In this document: one piece after another, positions 24,797-33,615 of the stretch | Position numbering within the stretch: the stretch's first letter is position 1 | Layout: the number at the start of each line of letters is the position of its first letter | Source of the DNA: Verrucomicrobiota bacterium | GTDB taxonomy: Bacteria; Verrucomicrobiota; Verrucomicrobiia; Opitutales; Opitutaceae | Assembly (NCBI GenBank): GCA_023432225.1 | Contig: JAEYUW010000002.1 | Location: 248,001 to 312,000, forward strand | Reading direction: 5' to 3' | Length of the DNA stretch: 64,000 nt | Made by a program: the position numbers and the translations under genes | The notes under the pieces: generated by a model | Seen by the model: only the letters and a program-made list of their open reading frames with translations | Told to the model about the DNA's origin: nothing | Database searches by the model: none

Positions 24797-27700
24797 TTAG
24801 GGCCGCTCGACGCGGACGCGAACGAAGCGGCGCGGGGTGGCGGAAATCGAATCGGTGACGAGGACCCGCTCCCACGTATCGTCGAGCGAAGTGACGGTCT
24901 CGGTGGCGGCTGGATTCACCGCCCACGAGTTCGCTTCAAGCGTCGATGAGAACTCGACGGCGTAGGTGATGCCGGGCTGGCTCGCGGTTTTGCGCCGCAC
25001 GTAGAGCAGGGTGAGTTGGTCGCCGCTGACGCCGACGGACGGGAGTCCCGCGTTGCCAAGCGGCGCGAGCACCGTGGTGTTCGCGGCGGCGAGCGACGAA
25101 GTCTGGCCCGGACCGTTGCCCAGAAGGTTGAAGGCATACTTCAGCAGATTCGGGACGCCGTCGCCGGCTGGGCAGGCGAGGGGAGGGATGAACGAGTTGT
25201 TGAGACGTTCCTCGGGCGTGGTCCACTGCACGAGCCAGGCGTCGTAGCCGCTGATCGTGCCGGGCTCGATGGTGAGTTCGAAATCCTGGAAGGCCAACGT
25301 GCCGTAGTTGCTGGCCATTATTTTCAGCAGGTAAGTGCCGGCGACGAGAGGAGTGCCCTGGAGTTTTCCTTCGATGAAGTTGAAGGTCAGGCCCGAGGGA
25401 ACCGCGGTGCCATGCGGATTCACCCAGACGGAAGGTTCGGTGGTGAAGGTCCACGTGAAGGGCACACCGACTTGCGCGGTGGCCTTGGCGGGGCTGGTGA
25501 AAACGGGCGCCGGGTAAACCAGCGTGACGTTCACCGAGGCGGCTTCGCTGATCACCGTGCCGCCGGGATTGGTGATGTGCACGCGGTAGTAGCTCGTTCC
25601 CGTGAGTTCCGGTGTGGTGTAGGTGCGCGCGGTGGCGCCGTCGATCTTGGTCCAAGTGTAGGCGAGATCCGGCCACTGGGTGGTATACCACTCATAGCTG
25701 AGGAAGTCGCCGGTGGCGCTGACGGAGAGCGTGGTGCTGAACGTCGTGCCCGCGGGAATGCTTTGCGAAACACTGGCTGGTTGGACCGTGATGACCGCGG
25801 GAGGATGCGCGGCGGTGTATGCGTCGTGGAGATCGGAGAGGTCGCCGAAGACAGCGATCACGACGGGTTGAATCGTGCTGTCTCCGCTCGTGTTGGCCGC
25901 GTCGAGCACGGACCAAAGTTCGTTCATTGCGACGTTGTAGCGCTCCGTGAATGGCGCGGGCGCCAAGCTGATCCAGTCAGGACCGTCTTCCAGCACGGAC
26001 CGCTTCACGGTCAGGATGCGGTGGGGCAGGTAGGCCGCGGGGTCGTCGAGTCCGGGATCGGGCAACTGGCGCATTCGGGGCAAGCCGATCCATTGGAGCG
26101 CGGGTTGGCCGGAGACGGGCGGGCCGCCGCTGAGGCTCGTCATGTGGATGTAGGTGTTCGTGTTGAACAGCGAGCGGTAGCGCTCGGCTTGAGTGGTGAC
26201 ACCGGACGCATCGACGGGATGCGCCTCCGAGCTGTAGGCGGCGGCGCCGCGCAGATCGTCCAGCACCGGGAAACTGGTCGTGTAGCCAGACGAGTAGGCG
26301 GAGACGCGGGCGTAGGCGGCCAGGTAACGCTGGATCGCGGCGTCGTAGGCGTCCTTGAGCGCGGGAGTGGCCGCGACGAGGGCATCGTATTTTTGACGCA
26401 GGGCTTGCGCGGCGGTGAGACCAGTGGCGCCGCGCTGCGTGAGCGCGGCCAGCAGCTCCTGCTTGTAGGTCGGCAAGCTGAACGCGTAGCTGATGACCGG
26501 CGTGAACGTGGTGTCGGTGTAGTAGCCGCAGCGGCTCTCGTAGAGCACATTGGTGTGGTCGACCACGAGACCGGAGGCGGCGGCGAGGGCGGAATTCCAC
26601 GCCCGGCCGCGCGCGATCAATTCCGCGAGAGCGGCTTCGGCGGCGACGAGTTGGGCGTCGAGGTCCGTGCGCACGGCGTGGATGCCCGAGCCCCACACTT
26701 CCGCGGCGGTCGCGAGTTGCTCGAGCCTGGCTTGGGCCTTGGTCAACGCGCCGGGCAAAAAGGAGTTCAGCTCCGCGTAACTGGCGGCGCGAGCTTCGGC
26801 CGCCGGCTGGCCCATGCCGGTGTCGTTCATCGCCTGGCCGTAAGTTTGCGGCAGGCTGGTGATGCCGCTTTCGAACAGCATGTCGCCGAGGGCGACCACG
26901 CGGTTCTGGTCGTTGTGCAACGCGGTGTATTCGTCGGCGAGCGCCTCGGCTTGGGTAATGAGCCCGGGCAGTCCGGGCGCGGCGGCGGTGACCCGTGCGA
27001 GCCACGCTTCCAGCTGATCGTGACTCTCCAGCGTGCTCGCGTAGGAGGCGGTGGTTCCGAAATCGGTGGACGAGCTGGTGCTGTGGGCGTTGACGAAGGA
27101 GACGAGGTCGGGCGTGGTGATTGTGGTGTTTTCTGCGGCGAGCAGTGCGCTTTGGAGCTCGGTGATGAGCGTCTTGCGCTCGGCGATGGCGGCGAGCAGG
27201 GGCGGAGCTTCTGCATCCCAACGGGCTTGCGCGGCGGCGCGAATCGCGGCCTGCACGCGCGCGGCGTAGCTCCAGTCATCCTCCTTCTCTTCGCGCTGCA
27301 CGTTGACTTCAGGAACCGGGAGATCGGCCGGCGGGATTGTCGCGGCCGCGTTGGCCGCGGCGCGTGCGGACGCTTCGGCTTCGGCCCATTGGGTGCGCAA
27401 GGTCTCGAGCTGGCTCTGTAAGAGGGTCAGCTCGTTGGTGAGGCGGGTGACGTCGGCCTGAACTTCGGGACGGCGACTCGCGGCCTCTTCTTGCGCGGTG
27501 TCGGCTTCGGTGCCAAGCGCGTCGAGTTTGGTCAGCGCGGCAGCGATTTCGTCGCGAACCATGAGATTTTTTCGGAGGATCGCGCCCGTGTCACCGAGTT
27601 CGGTGCCGTCCTCGTGATAAGCGGCGGCCTTCACGGCTTCGAGACTGAGCGAGAGTGTCTGCTGCACGCGCGCGAGATCGGGGAACGTGTCGCGCGCCGC

Positions 27701-28270
27701 AGCGGAGACGGCCTGCACCTTGACCGTGCGCGCCGTGGAGAGATGGGCGGCGTCCATGCCGAGCGCGGCGCGGCTTTCGTTGGTGAGTCCGTTCGTAAAC
27801 TGATCGAAGGCGACGCTGCCGATGGCGCTGGAGAGTCCGTTGGTGACGAGGGCGGAGGCGGCGGTCTTGCCGAGGTTGATGCTGTCGGCGACGGTGTTGT
27901 AGGTCTCGATGCCCATCCGGATGGTGAGCTTCACGAGATTTTGCTGCTGCATGGTCGCGAGTTTTCCGTCGGCGGTGGCGAGCTGCTGGCGGGCGGCGGC
28001 GAGTTGACCGGAGTTGGTTTCATAGCCGTTCAGAAATTCGTCGAGAATGGCGAGTTCGCGCTCGGCGGCCTGCAGGTCGGCGCGCTTCCACTCGATTTCG
28101 CTGAGCTTGGCGGTGATCGCGCCTTCGTAGTTGCCCTGCGCGTTCAGCGGTTGCGGCAGAATCCAAAGAAACAGCGCGGCGAAAAAAATCGTCTGCGAAC
28201 GCAGAGACGCGCTTCGGTATGACCTCCGCCCCACAGGCCCGAGGTCGCCACCAGCCGCATGGCGCTTCAT
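24797..28270 (-). CDS. Large secreted coiled-coil and Ig-like domain protein of unknown function
   Basis: 1157 aa. A signal peptide ends about residue 45 ('FFAALFLWILPQPLNAQ'). A long Ala/Glu/Gln-rich helical region (about 50-320, for example 'AAARQQLATADGKLATMQQQ' and 'TRLTNELTLLQSQLETLRTQW') predicts coiled coil, followed by further helical and mixed regions. Near 845-930 is an Ig-like domain ('ITVQPASVSQSIPAGTTFS', 'YEWYTT') and near 930-1020 a putative-Ig domain ('GLTFNFIEGKLQGTPLVAGTY'). The C-terminal segment 'GDGVPNLLKYAFNL' and the final beta-rich stretch are widespread on secreted proteins of Verrucomicrobia. No catalytic motif is seen. It converges on the lyase gene and stands alone on its strand. 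An inverted-repeat-like segment codes for part of the leader (28190-28262). Confidence 0.75.
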   Translation of the reverse strand: MKRHAAGGDLGPVGRRSYRSASLRSQTIFFAALFLWILPQPLNAQGNYEGAITAKLSEIEWKRADLQAAERELAILDEFLNGYETNSGQLAAARQQLATADGKLATMQQQNLVKLTIRMGIETYNTVADSINLGKTAASALVTNGLSSAIGSVAFDQFTNGLTNESRAALGMDAAHLSTARTVKVQAVSAAARDTFPDLARVQQTLSLSLEAVKAAAYHEDGTELGDTGAILRKNLMVRDEIAAALTKLDALGTEADTAQEEAASRRPEVQADVTRLTNELTLLQSQLETLRTQWAEAEASARAAANAAATIPPADLPVPEVNVQREEKEDDWSYAARVQAAIRAAAQARWDAEAPPLLAAIAERKTLITELQSALLAAENTTITTPDLVSFVNAHSTSSSTDFGTTASYASTLESHDQLEAWLARVTAAAPGLPGLITQAEALADEYTALHNDQNRVVALGDMLFESGITSLPQTYGQAMNDTGMGQPAAEARAASYAELNSFLPGALTKAQARLEQLATAAEVWGSGIHAVRTDLDAQLVAAEAALAELIARGRAWNSALAAASGLVVDHTNVLYESRCGYYTDTTFTPVISYAFSLPTYKQELLAALTQRGATGLTAAQALRQKYDALVAATPALKDAYDAAIQRYLAAYARVSAYSSGYTTSFPVLDDLRGAAAYSSEAHPVDASGVTTQAERYRSLFNTNTYIHMTSLSGGPPVSGQPALQWIGLPRMRQLPDPGLDDPAAYLPHRILTVKRSVLEDGPDWISLAPAPFTERYNVAMNELWSVLDAANTSGDSTIQPVVIAVFGDLSDLHDAYTAAHPPAVITVQPASVSQSIPAGTTFSTTLSVSATGDFLSYEWYTTQWPDLAYTWTKIDGATARTYTTPELTGTSYYRVHITNPGGTVISEAASVNVTLVYPAPVFTSPAKATAQVGVPFTWTFTTEPSVWVNPHGTAVPSGLTFNFIEGKLQGTPLVAGTYLLKIMASNYGTLAFQDFELTIEPGTISGYDAWLVQWTTPEERLNNSFIPPLACPAGDGVPNLLKYAFNLLGNGPGQTSSLAAANTTVLAPLGNAGLPSVGVSGDQLTLLYVRRKTASQPGITYAVEFSSTLEANSWAVNPAATETVTSLDDTWERVLVTDSISATPRRFVRVRVERP

Positions 28271-28486
28271 GCGGCAACGCTAGCAAAAAAACACCGGCGG
28301 AACAATGAACGCGGCCCGCTATTACCGCACGTGGCACTTGCCATTAGCCGCCGAAGCGCGCTCCGCTTCGACCTCCGCTGGCGCGCACGCGCGACTTGCG
28401 CGCCGCCGCGAAGCGGGCACTGTGACGACGCTCGCCGCCCCCCACGATACCCTGCGGGCGGCGTTTCCATCCAACCTGTCCAACCT

Positions 28487-28855
28487 ATGAAAAAAATCCT
28501 CGCTACCCTCCTCACCGCCGCGTTGCTGGCCTGCGCGACTGCCGTCTCTGCGGCGGACACCGCTCCGAAAACGGTGATGCATGTTGTCACTGTCTCGTGG
28601 AAAGCCGGCACGACCCCGGAACAAATTCAAGCCGCGCTCGATGGCGCGAAGGCCTTGCCGGCGGCGTATCCGGGCATCCTGCGCGTCTGGACGAAGACGG
28701 TGAAGGCCCAAGGCGATCGCACGCACGTGATCGCGATGGAGTTCAAGGACGAGGACGCGCTGAAAAATTACAGCAAGAGCCCGGCGCAGGAGACTTGGTA
28801 TAAGGCCTACACGCCGATCCGCGAACGCAGCACGACTTTCGACGTCACGAACTGA
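28487..28855 (+). CDS. Exported Dabb (stress-responsive A/B barrel) domain protein
   Basis: 122 aa with signal peptide MKKILATLLTAALLACATAV. The mature part ('VMHVVTVSWKAGTTPEQIQAALDGAKALPAAYPGILRVWTKTVK', 'THVIAMEFKDEDALKNYSKSPAQETWYK') matches the Dabb dimeric ferredoxin-like fold. Some plant members are enzymes, but most bacterial ones are uncharacterised. It stands alone, divergent from the large secreted protein, with no operon partner. Confidence 0.85.
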   Translation: MKKILATLLTAALLACATAVSAADTAPKTVMHVVTVSWKAGTTPEQIQAALDGAKALPAAYPGILRVWTKTVKAQGDRTHVIAMEFKDEDALKNYSKSPAQETWYKAYTPIRERSTTFDVTN

Positions 28856-29051
28856 GATCGCGGTGTCGGGTGTGCCCGCGCATCGGGCATTACCCCGAAA
28901 TTTTCACGGAGCAGCCGGGCACGGTTGCTCCGTTTGTTTTGCGGCCCACGATTTCTTTCGCGCCAGACGAAGGGCCGCCGTCGATTCGCGCGGAGTTGTC
29001 GGCGCGTGCAATCGGGACGACCCGTATCGTCTCGAGTGGGAGGAACCGGAA

Positions 29052-29294
29052 GTGATCTATCGGTCGGTGTCGCTGCGTTTGGCGGTCTGCGATCTCGGGT
29101 TGCGGTTTCTTCGCATCAACGATCACCGCGCCGCGATCAACGGTTTTTCGGCGGCTGATCATGTCGGCAAGCACGTGCGCGGCGTGCCAGTGCGCGATTC
29201 GCAGACCGGCACGATTCGAAAATGGTTCGAGACGGCGACCGACCTACACGAGCAGAAGCTAGCGGCGGAGCACTTGGAGGAAACCGTGCGGCAC
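29052..29294 (+). pseudogene. Remnant of a PAS/PAC sensor gene
   Basis: In one open frame, 'LGLRFLRINDHRAAINGFSAADHVGKHVRGV' matches the first half of a PAS domain. It is joined directly to 'GTIRKWFETATDLHEQKLAAEHLEETVR', which matches the PAC end and the following coiled linker of a sensor kinase or diguanylate cyclase. The central 60-80 residues of the domain are missing, as are the real N-terminus and every output domain. The frame then runs antisense into the HDOD gene. This is best read as a gene degraded by an internal deletion. The rest of the 28856-29297 gap contains no gene. Confidence 0.7.
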
Positions 29295-29297
29295 CGT

Positions 29298-31052
29298 TCA
29301 GCGGGGCGGAGCGGCGCTGGCGGCGATCAGCTCGCGCACGGTGCCCGCTTCGTGGCCGCTCAGTTCGGCACGGAGTTGCTGACAGTAGGCGTGCACCTTT
29401 TGTTCGAACTGGCGGAAGTTGAAGCTCGGGTAGAGCCCCTCGCGCAAAATCGCCCACTCCGGCGTTTCTTCGAGCGGAATGGGGTGCTCCAGCCACGGGT
29501 CGCCGGAGGTGCCCACGGCATTTTGGCGGCAGAGCGCGCGTGAGAGTGAAATGATGGCGACGAGGGGCTTATCTTCCGTGGCCTCCTGCGGGTGCTCGAA
29601 CCAGCGCAGAACGTTTTTGAACCGACGCGATAAACCGACCTGTTCGGCAAACGTGGCGGCGAGCTGCGGAGTGGTTCCGCCGAGGTAGAGCTGTTCGGTC
29701 GCGCGGAGCGGCTGCTGGTGAACGCGCGCGTGCTCGACGATCGCTTGAAACCCGGCGGGCCGCAGGCGTGCGAGCAGCAACGTGCCGAGATCGTGCATCT
29801 GGCCTGCGGTGCGCGCCGTGGCTTCGAGGCTGTAGAACTCGAGTTCTTTGCAGAGCAGCTGGGCGACGCGCGCCACCGCCCGCTGAAACGTCCAGTAGCT
29901 GGCCCAGCTCATCGCCGGCTCGAGCTGAAAGGTTCGGCTTTCGATCACAACGAGTCGGCGCGCTTCCTCCTGCAACCGGACCTCGCCGAGCTGACCGACG
30001 GCGAGGCGGGCGTCCTCGATGCGGTTGAATTCCTCGGCCGATGGGTGGGCGCGATTGGCGGCGACGAGCATCTGGGCGGTCAGGCCCGGATCGCGGGCGA
30101 CGAGATCCATCAGTGGATTGATGCACGACGGGTGGCCGTTGGCCACCATCTGAAAGTTCGCGGTGGCGGAATCGATGACCGGAGCGGCGGCGAGGGCGAT
30201 GGCCTCGCGCACGAGCAGATTCCAGTCCACGCACGGGCAGCGGCCTTCGCCCGGCGCCGCCAGCCACTGGCGGCGCTCGCGTTCGAGCGCGATGTCGGCG
30301 GCGGGGCGTTGCTGGGCGTCTGCACCGAGGAAGTCGGGGGCGACGCGCTGGGGGTCGATCCAATGCGCGATGAGCTCGGCGGCGAAATCCAGCTGCGCGA
30401 GATCGCCGGCGACTGCCGACCACGATCCGGCGGAGCTGTGTTCGCCGAGTTGCGTCAGCGCCTCCACGACGCACCAGGCGCCTACTGTTTCGGCCTGTTC
30501 GCGCAGCGGCATGACGGCGGTGGCGACGATCTTGTGATCGTTGAGCTGCGCGCCGCGTGCGAGTTCCGCGCGCGCGAGTGGCAAGGCGTCGCGCAGCGCA
30601 CCCAGCTGGCGGTGAAGATCGTCGGGCGCGATGCCGATCAGCTGGCAGAAGGATTTCTCTTCCTCGAAATGAGTGGCGCGCCAGGGATTGCCGACGGCTT
30701 TTTCGATTTCCTTGAATATGTCGTCGTCGTGGTAGGGCTTGATGAGAAAATTCTGGACGTGCAGGTCGATCGCTCGCTTCACGCTGTCGCGGTCGGCGTG
30801 TTCAGTGTAGATGACCACCGGGATCGCACGGAGCAGACAATCGGCCTTGAGCTGGCGGACGAAGGCCAAGCCGCCATCGCCTGAGAGTTTCAGCTCCGCG
30901 AACACCAGGTCGACCCGGACGTTGCGTCGAATGAACGCCACGGCGTCGTTGATGCTCGCGACGGCGGCAAAGCGATGCCCCCCGCGGGCGAGGATGCCTT
31001 GCATGGCTTTCCTCGCCACGTCGCTTGGGTCGACCAGTAGGACGTTGGCCAT
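29298..31052 (-). CDS. Receiver-like + HDOD domain protein with Glu in place of the phospho-acceptor Asp
   Basis: 584 aa from the ATG at 31052, chosen because MANVLLVDPSDVARKAM is the expected beginning of a receiver domain. Residues 1-125 form the receiver fold ('VFAELKLSGDGGLAFVRQLK', 'IPVVIYTEHAD', 'NFLIKPY'). Residue 53, where Asp is phosphorylated in CheY-type receivers, is Glu, and only one of the two acidic Mg ligands is present (D8, then P9). A linker region and an HDOD domain follow ('INPLMDLVARDPGLTAQMLVAANRA', 'TAGQMHDLGTLLLARL'). HDOD proteins act in signalling, often with cyclic-di-GMP or chemotaxis systems. A Glu may mimic the phosphorylated state, so this protein may be permanently active; that is inference. 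Confidence 0.8.
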   Translation of the reverse strand: MANVLLVDPSDVARKAMQGILARGGHRFAAVASINDAVAFIRRNVRVDLVFAELKLSGDGGLAFVRQLKADCLLRAIPVVIYTEHADRDSVKRAIDLHVQNFLIKPYHDDDIFKEIEKAVGNPWRATHFEEEKSFCQLIGIAPDDLHRQLGALRDALPLARAELARGAQLNDHKIVATAVMPLREQAETVGAWCVVEALTQLGEHSSAGSWSAVAGDLAQLDFAAELIAHWIDPQRVAPDFLGADAQQRPAADIALERERRQWLAAPGEGRCPCVDWNLLVREAIALAAAPVIDSATANFQMVANGHPSCINPLMDLVARDPGLTAQMLVAANRAHPSAEEFNRIEDARLAVGQLGEVRLQEEARRLVVIESRTFQLEPAMSWASYWTFQRAVARVAQLLCKELEFYSLEATARTAGQMHDLGTLLLARLRPAGFQAIVEHARVHQQPLRATEQLYLGGTTPQLAATFAEQVGLSRRFKNVLRWFEHPQEATEDKPLVAIISLSRALCRQNAVGTSGDPWLEHPIPLEETPEWAILREGLYPSFNFRQFEQKVHAYCQQLRAELSGHEAGTVRELIAASAAPPR

Positions 31053-31266
31053 GGGGGACAAAGTGAACACCGGGGAGCGCGCGATGAGCACGCGCACCGA
31101 CGGTGCCTCCTTATCGGCTCGCTGGGAGCGAAATTGAGCCGAATCCACGCGAGGACACAGAGAGCCGATCGGCGGTCCGTGCCGTGGTTCACGCCTGATT
31201 GCAGTTCATCAGGCCGGAAAACGAGCACACCGCTGGGGCGACAAGGCGGCCTCGCTCATCTCAGAG

Positions 31267-31289
31267 TGGAGGTGCGGGGCGGAATCGAA
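31267..31289. other. Left attachment site (displaced tRNA-Cys 3' end)
   Basis: 23 bp identical to 41489-41511, reading TGGAGGTGCGGGG then CGGAATCGAA. It holds the complement of the CCA end, acceptor strand and T-stem/loop of tRNA-Cys, but the following bases (TTTTGAAGG) do not continue the tRNA. Confidence 0.88.
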
Positions 31290-31436
31290 TTTTGAAGGAT
31301 GGCACTCCTTCACTCTACGACAAACACCGCAACGCAGGAAAAACAGTCGATTTCGGCAGACTTTCGGAAGCGAAAAACAGCTTTTTGTCAGTCTCCCCCT
31401 AGTGAAATAACTGAGGGGAAGCTAGCCGCAGCGATA

Positions 31437-32603
31437 ATGTTGCGGTGCATGGGAAGGCCCCCATCACCGTCAATCGCACAAATCGCGTCAGATCGCTGGC
31501 GCGTCTGCGCGACTGTGAATGGACGTCGGAAAAAGAAGGTTGTGCGCTCGCGCGAGGAGGCCGATGCGCTTCTGCACTCTTGGGCTGGAGCACGCCCCTT
31601 ACCGCTTTTGCCGACGCGCCTCGCAGCCACTTCGCTGAGACAAGCGGAGGCCGCTCACGAGTTGCTCGCCTCTATTGGCCTCGATTTGCTCTCGGGCGCG
31701 CGGTGGATCGTGCAGCACTACAAGCCGGGATCGTCTCAGAAATGGGCGGATGCGTGGGAGGAATACGCCAGACTACGCGGCCAGCGTGCGAGCAAGGCAC
31801 GTTTGAACAATGTTAAGGCAGCATTTTACAGCTACGCTGCTTCTACCGGCCGCCCGGACATCGGCTGCCCGACCCGCGACGAAGTGGAGCGCTGGTTATC
31901 GCAGGATCTCGCCGCCGACTGTATGCCGGCGACCTACAACCATCGACTCAACGACCTGAGTGCGCCTTTTGCGTGGTTGTGCAAAAGGGGCGTTATCGTC
32001 GCCAATCCTTGCACCCAAGTAGATCGCCGTCAGGTGAAGCGCGGCACCCCAACCACGCTCCTGCCATCAGGTGTCGAATCCGCGCTGAGATGGGCGGAGC
32101 AAAACTGTCCTGAATGGGTGCCATGGCTCGCGGTGATGGTGTTCGGCGGCGTGCGGCCGGGTCTTCGCGAAATGGGGGAATGCCGCCGGATGTCCGATGC
32201 GCTTGAAGCAGGGAAAATTGTCTTCTTGCCGGGAGGATTGCTCGTTGATGGCAAAGCCCATGGAGAACGTGTTGTGCCATGGGAGGCGTGCGGACCACTT
32301 CGGCAATGGCTTGAAGCGTATCCGCTGCGCCCTTTGCCACCACCTGCGCGCGCCGAGCGGGATTGGACAAAGCTGCGCGCTAAGCTTGGTTTGCAGCAGG
32401 ACGTGCTGCGCCACACAGCGGCGAGTTGCATGTGTTACTCTGGGACGCAAACGCTCGCAGAAATCGCCCTCGCACTAGGTAACAGTGAAGTAATGCTGAG
32501 GAGACACTACATCGGGAGGTGGTCTCGAGAAATGACCGGGGCGGTGTGGTCGCTCTTGCCTGCCAATCGGCCTTCGGCCCACACTTCGACTTCAGCCGCA
32601 TGA
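31437..32603 (+). CDS. Tyrosine recombinase / site-specific integrase
   Basis: 388 aa from the ATG at 31437; an ATG at 31449 (MGRPPSPSIAQI) is equally possible. An N-terminal SAM-like core-binding region (about 80-190: 'WADAWEEYARLRGQRASKARLNNVKAAFYSYA') is followed by the catalytic domain. Arg I lies in 'FGGVRPGLREMGE', the second box is 'DVLRHTAASCMCY' (the first His of HxxR is Asp), and the Tyr nucleophile lies in 'RRHYIGRW'. This pattern, with relaxed box II, is frequent in verrucomicrobial island integrases. It is the gene nearest to the left attachment site and would recombine the tRNA-Cys repeats. Confidence 0.88.
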   Translation: MLRCMGRPPSPSIAQIASDRWRVCATVNGRRKKKVVRSREEADALLHSWAGARPLPLLPTRLAATSLRQAEAAHELLASIGLDLLSGARWIVQHYKPGSSQKWADAWEEYARLRGQRASKARLNNVKAAFYSYAASTGRPDIGCPTRDEVERWLSQDLAADCMPATYNHRLNDLSAPFAWLCKRGVIVANPCTQVDRRQVKRGTPTTLLPSGVESALRWAEQNCPEWVPWLAVMVFGGVRPGLREMGECRRMSDALEAGKIVFLPGGLLVDGKAHGERVVPWEACGPLRQWLEAYPLRPLPPPARAERDWTKLRAKLGLQQDVLRHTAASCMCYSGTQTLAEIALALGNSEVMLRRHYIGRWSREMTGAVWSLLPANRPSAHTSTSAA

Positions 32604-33265
32604 AAAGCTTACGCGGAAAAAAGAAACGCGAGCACTTCAGTCTCCCATCTGCCCCACCAGATTGGGCTGAATGGGTCTGGCGTCGCGAAGTTGCGAGGGA
32701 GCTAGGGCTGCATATGCCGGACGATTCGTGGCCCGCGAAAGCCGCTGGTGGTGCAGTGATGAATTCAACCCCGATGGTTGTTGTTGGCCCTAAGGCTTAC
32801 GAAGGATATCGAAGCATCGTTGTCTCTTGGGCTCCTGGGGCATTGCGACAACAGGTGCTTGGCGAGGTAGAACGCTGGTTGAATTTGAATGTTCCCGCTG
32901 CGAACAAGCAGAAGGCCCGAGGGCACCGCAACAAAGTCAACTACGTGAAGCGCCTCCGGGATTTGCTCGCGTTGCGGTATTCGGACGCTGACAAGCTATC
33001 AGATGCGGAAAAGGCCAGACGGATAAGGCGCCAGCTCGCACCCTTTGCCGGCAAAAATTTGGCGAAACTTACACGCGAGCTATCGAGTAATTTGAAGCGA
33101 GCAGCGGAACGAGCGCGGAAACACATCGCCACCGAGCAACAACTCGGAGCATTTGCCGTCGTTGCGGCGGAGCACATTTCTGACCTCGCCGAAGACCTTC
33201 CATTTGAAGAACAGGGGCGGGCTCACGATTCGAACACGATCGCGCGCAATCACGGAGGTTGGTGA
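32600..33265 (+). CDS. Hypothetical island protein overlapping the integrase
   Basis: 221 aa from an ATG that overlaps the integrase stop (ATGA), so it is translationally coupled. Not recognised. The N-terminus is basic ('MKSLRGKKKREHF'), followed by 'PPDWAEWVWRREVARELGL', and the C-terminal half is highly charged and helical ('ARGHRNKVNYVKRLRDLLALRYSDADKLSDAEKARRIRRQL', 'LKRAAERARKHIATEQQLGAFAVVAAEHI'). It may bind DNA and help excision, as small genes beside integrases often do, but nothing in the sequence shows this directly. Confidence 0.6.
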   Translation: MKSLRGKKKREHFSLPSAPPDWAEWVWRREVARELGLHMPDDSWPAKAAGGAVMNSTPMVVVGPKAYEGYRSIVVSWAPGALRQQVLGEVERWLNLNVPAANKQKARGHRNKVNYVKRLRDLLALRYSDADKLSDAEKARRIRRQLAPFAGKNLAKLTRELSSNLKRAAERARKHIATEQQLGAFAVVAAEHISDLAEDLPFEEQGRAHDSNTIARNHGGW

Positions 33266-33615
33266 GCAAGAATCTGCCACTCTCGCCGAAGTGATTTAAC
33301 TAACGGGGAGTCTTTCTCGCGGCGATATTGCGGGCATGTTTCAGCCCGCCGCTTTTCGCTTCGCTTCCTCTTTTCGGGACGCGATTCCCGTAATCACACC
33401 GGGCGACGGCATCGCCTCGCGATGCCTATCCGCTACGCGGATTACCCCGGCCTTGGGCAAAGCTGTGCGTTATTCCTGCGCACGCGGTCTGCGAGTAGCA
33501 AATCTGTGGAGCACGGACCTGCCCCAGGTCCGTGCTCCACAGATTTGCACTCGGCAAGGAGGACGGCGTCCTCCCTGCACCCTCCACGATGCGAGTCCGC
33601 ACAAGCACCAATCCT
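33266..33615. other. Non-coding stretch upstream of the mobilisation-like gene
   Basis: 350 bp without a convincing gene. It holds the long perfect inverted repeat at 33498-33548 and, at 33465-33485, GTGCG, TTATTCCT, GCGCAC. The latter contains TATTCCTGCG (33471-33480), loosely like nic regions of IncP-type transfer origins (TATCCTGCC). It could be a transfer origin for the next gene; this is a weak suggestion. Confidence 0.4.
33498..33548. repeat. Perfect 24-bp inverted repeat, 3-nt loop
   Basis: 33498-33521 and 33525-33548 are exact reverse complements separated by CCC. The arms begin GCAAATCTGTGGAGCACGG. The element would form a very stable cruciform or hairpin. It stands alone in the island, about 70 bp before the mobilisation-like gene. 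It could be a REP-like unit of another family or part of a transfer origin. Confidence 0.85.

Noticed and set aside
28863..29543. One 226-codon gene covering the PAS remnant
   Set aside because: Only the middle resembles a PAS/PAC domain, with its centre missing. The last third is antisense to the HDOD gene and the first part is not protein-like, so I call a pseudogene.
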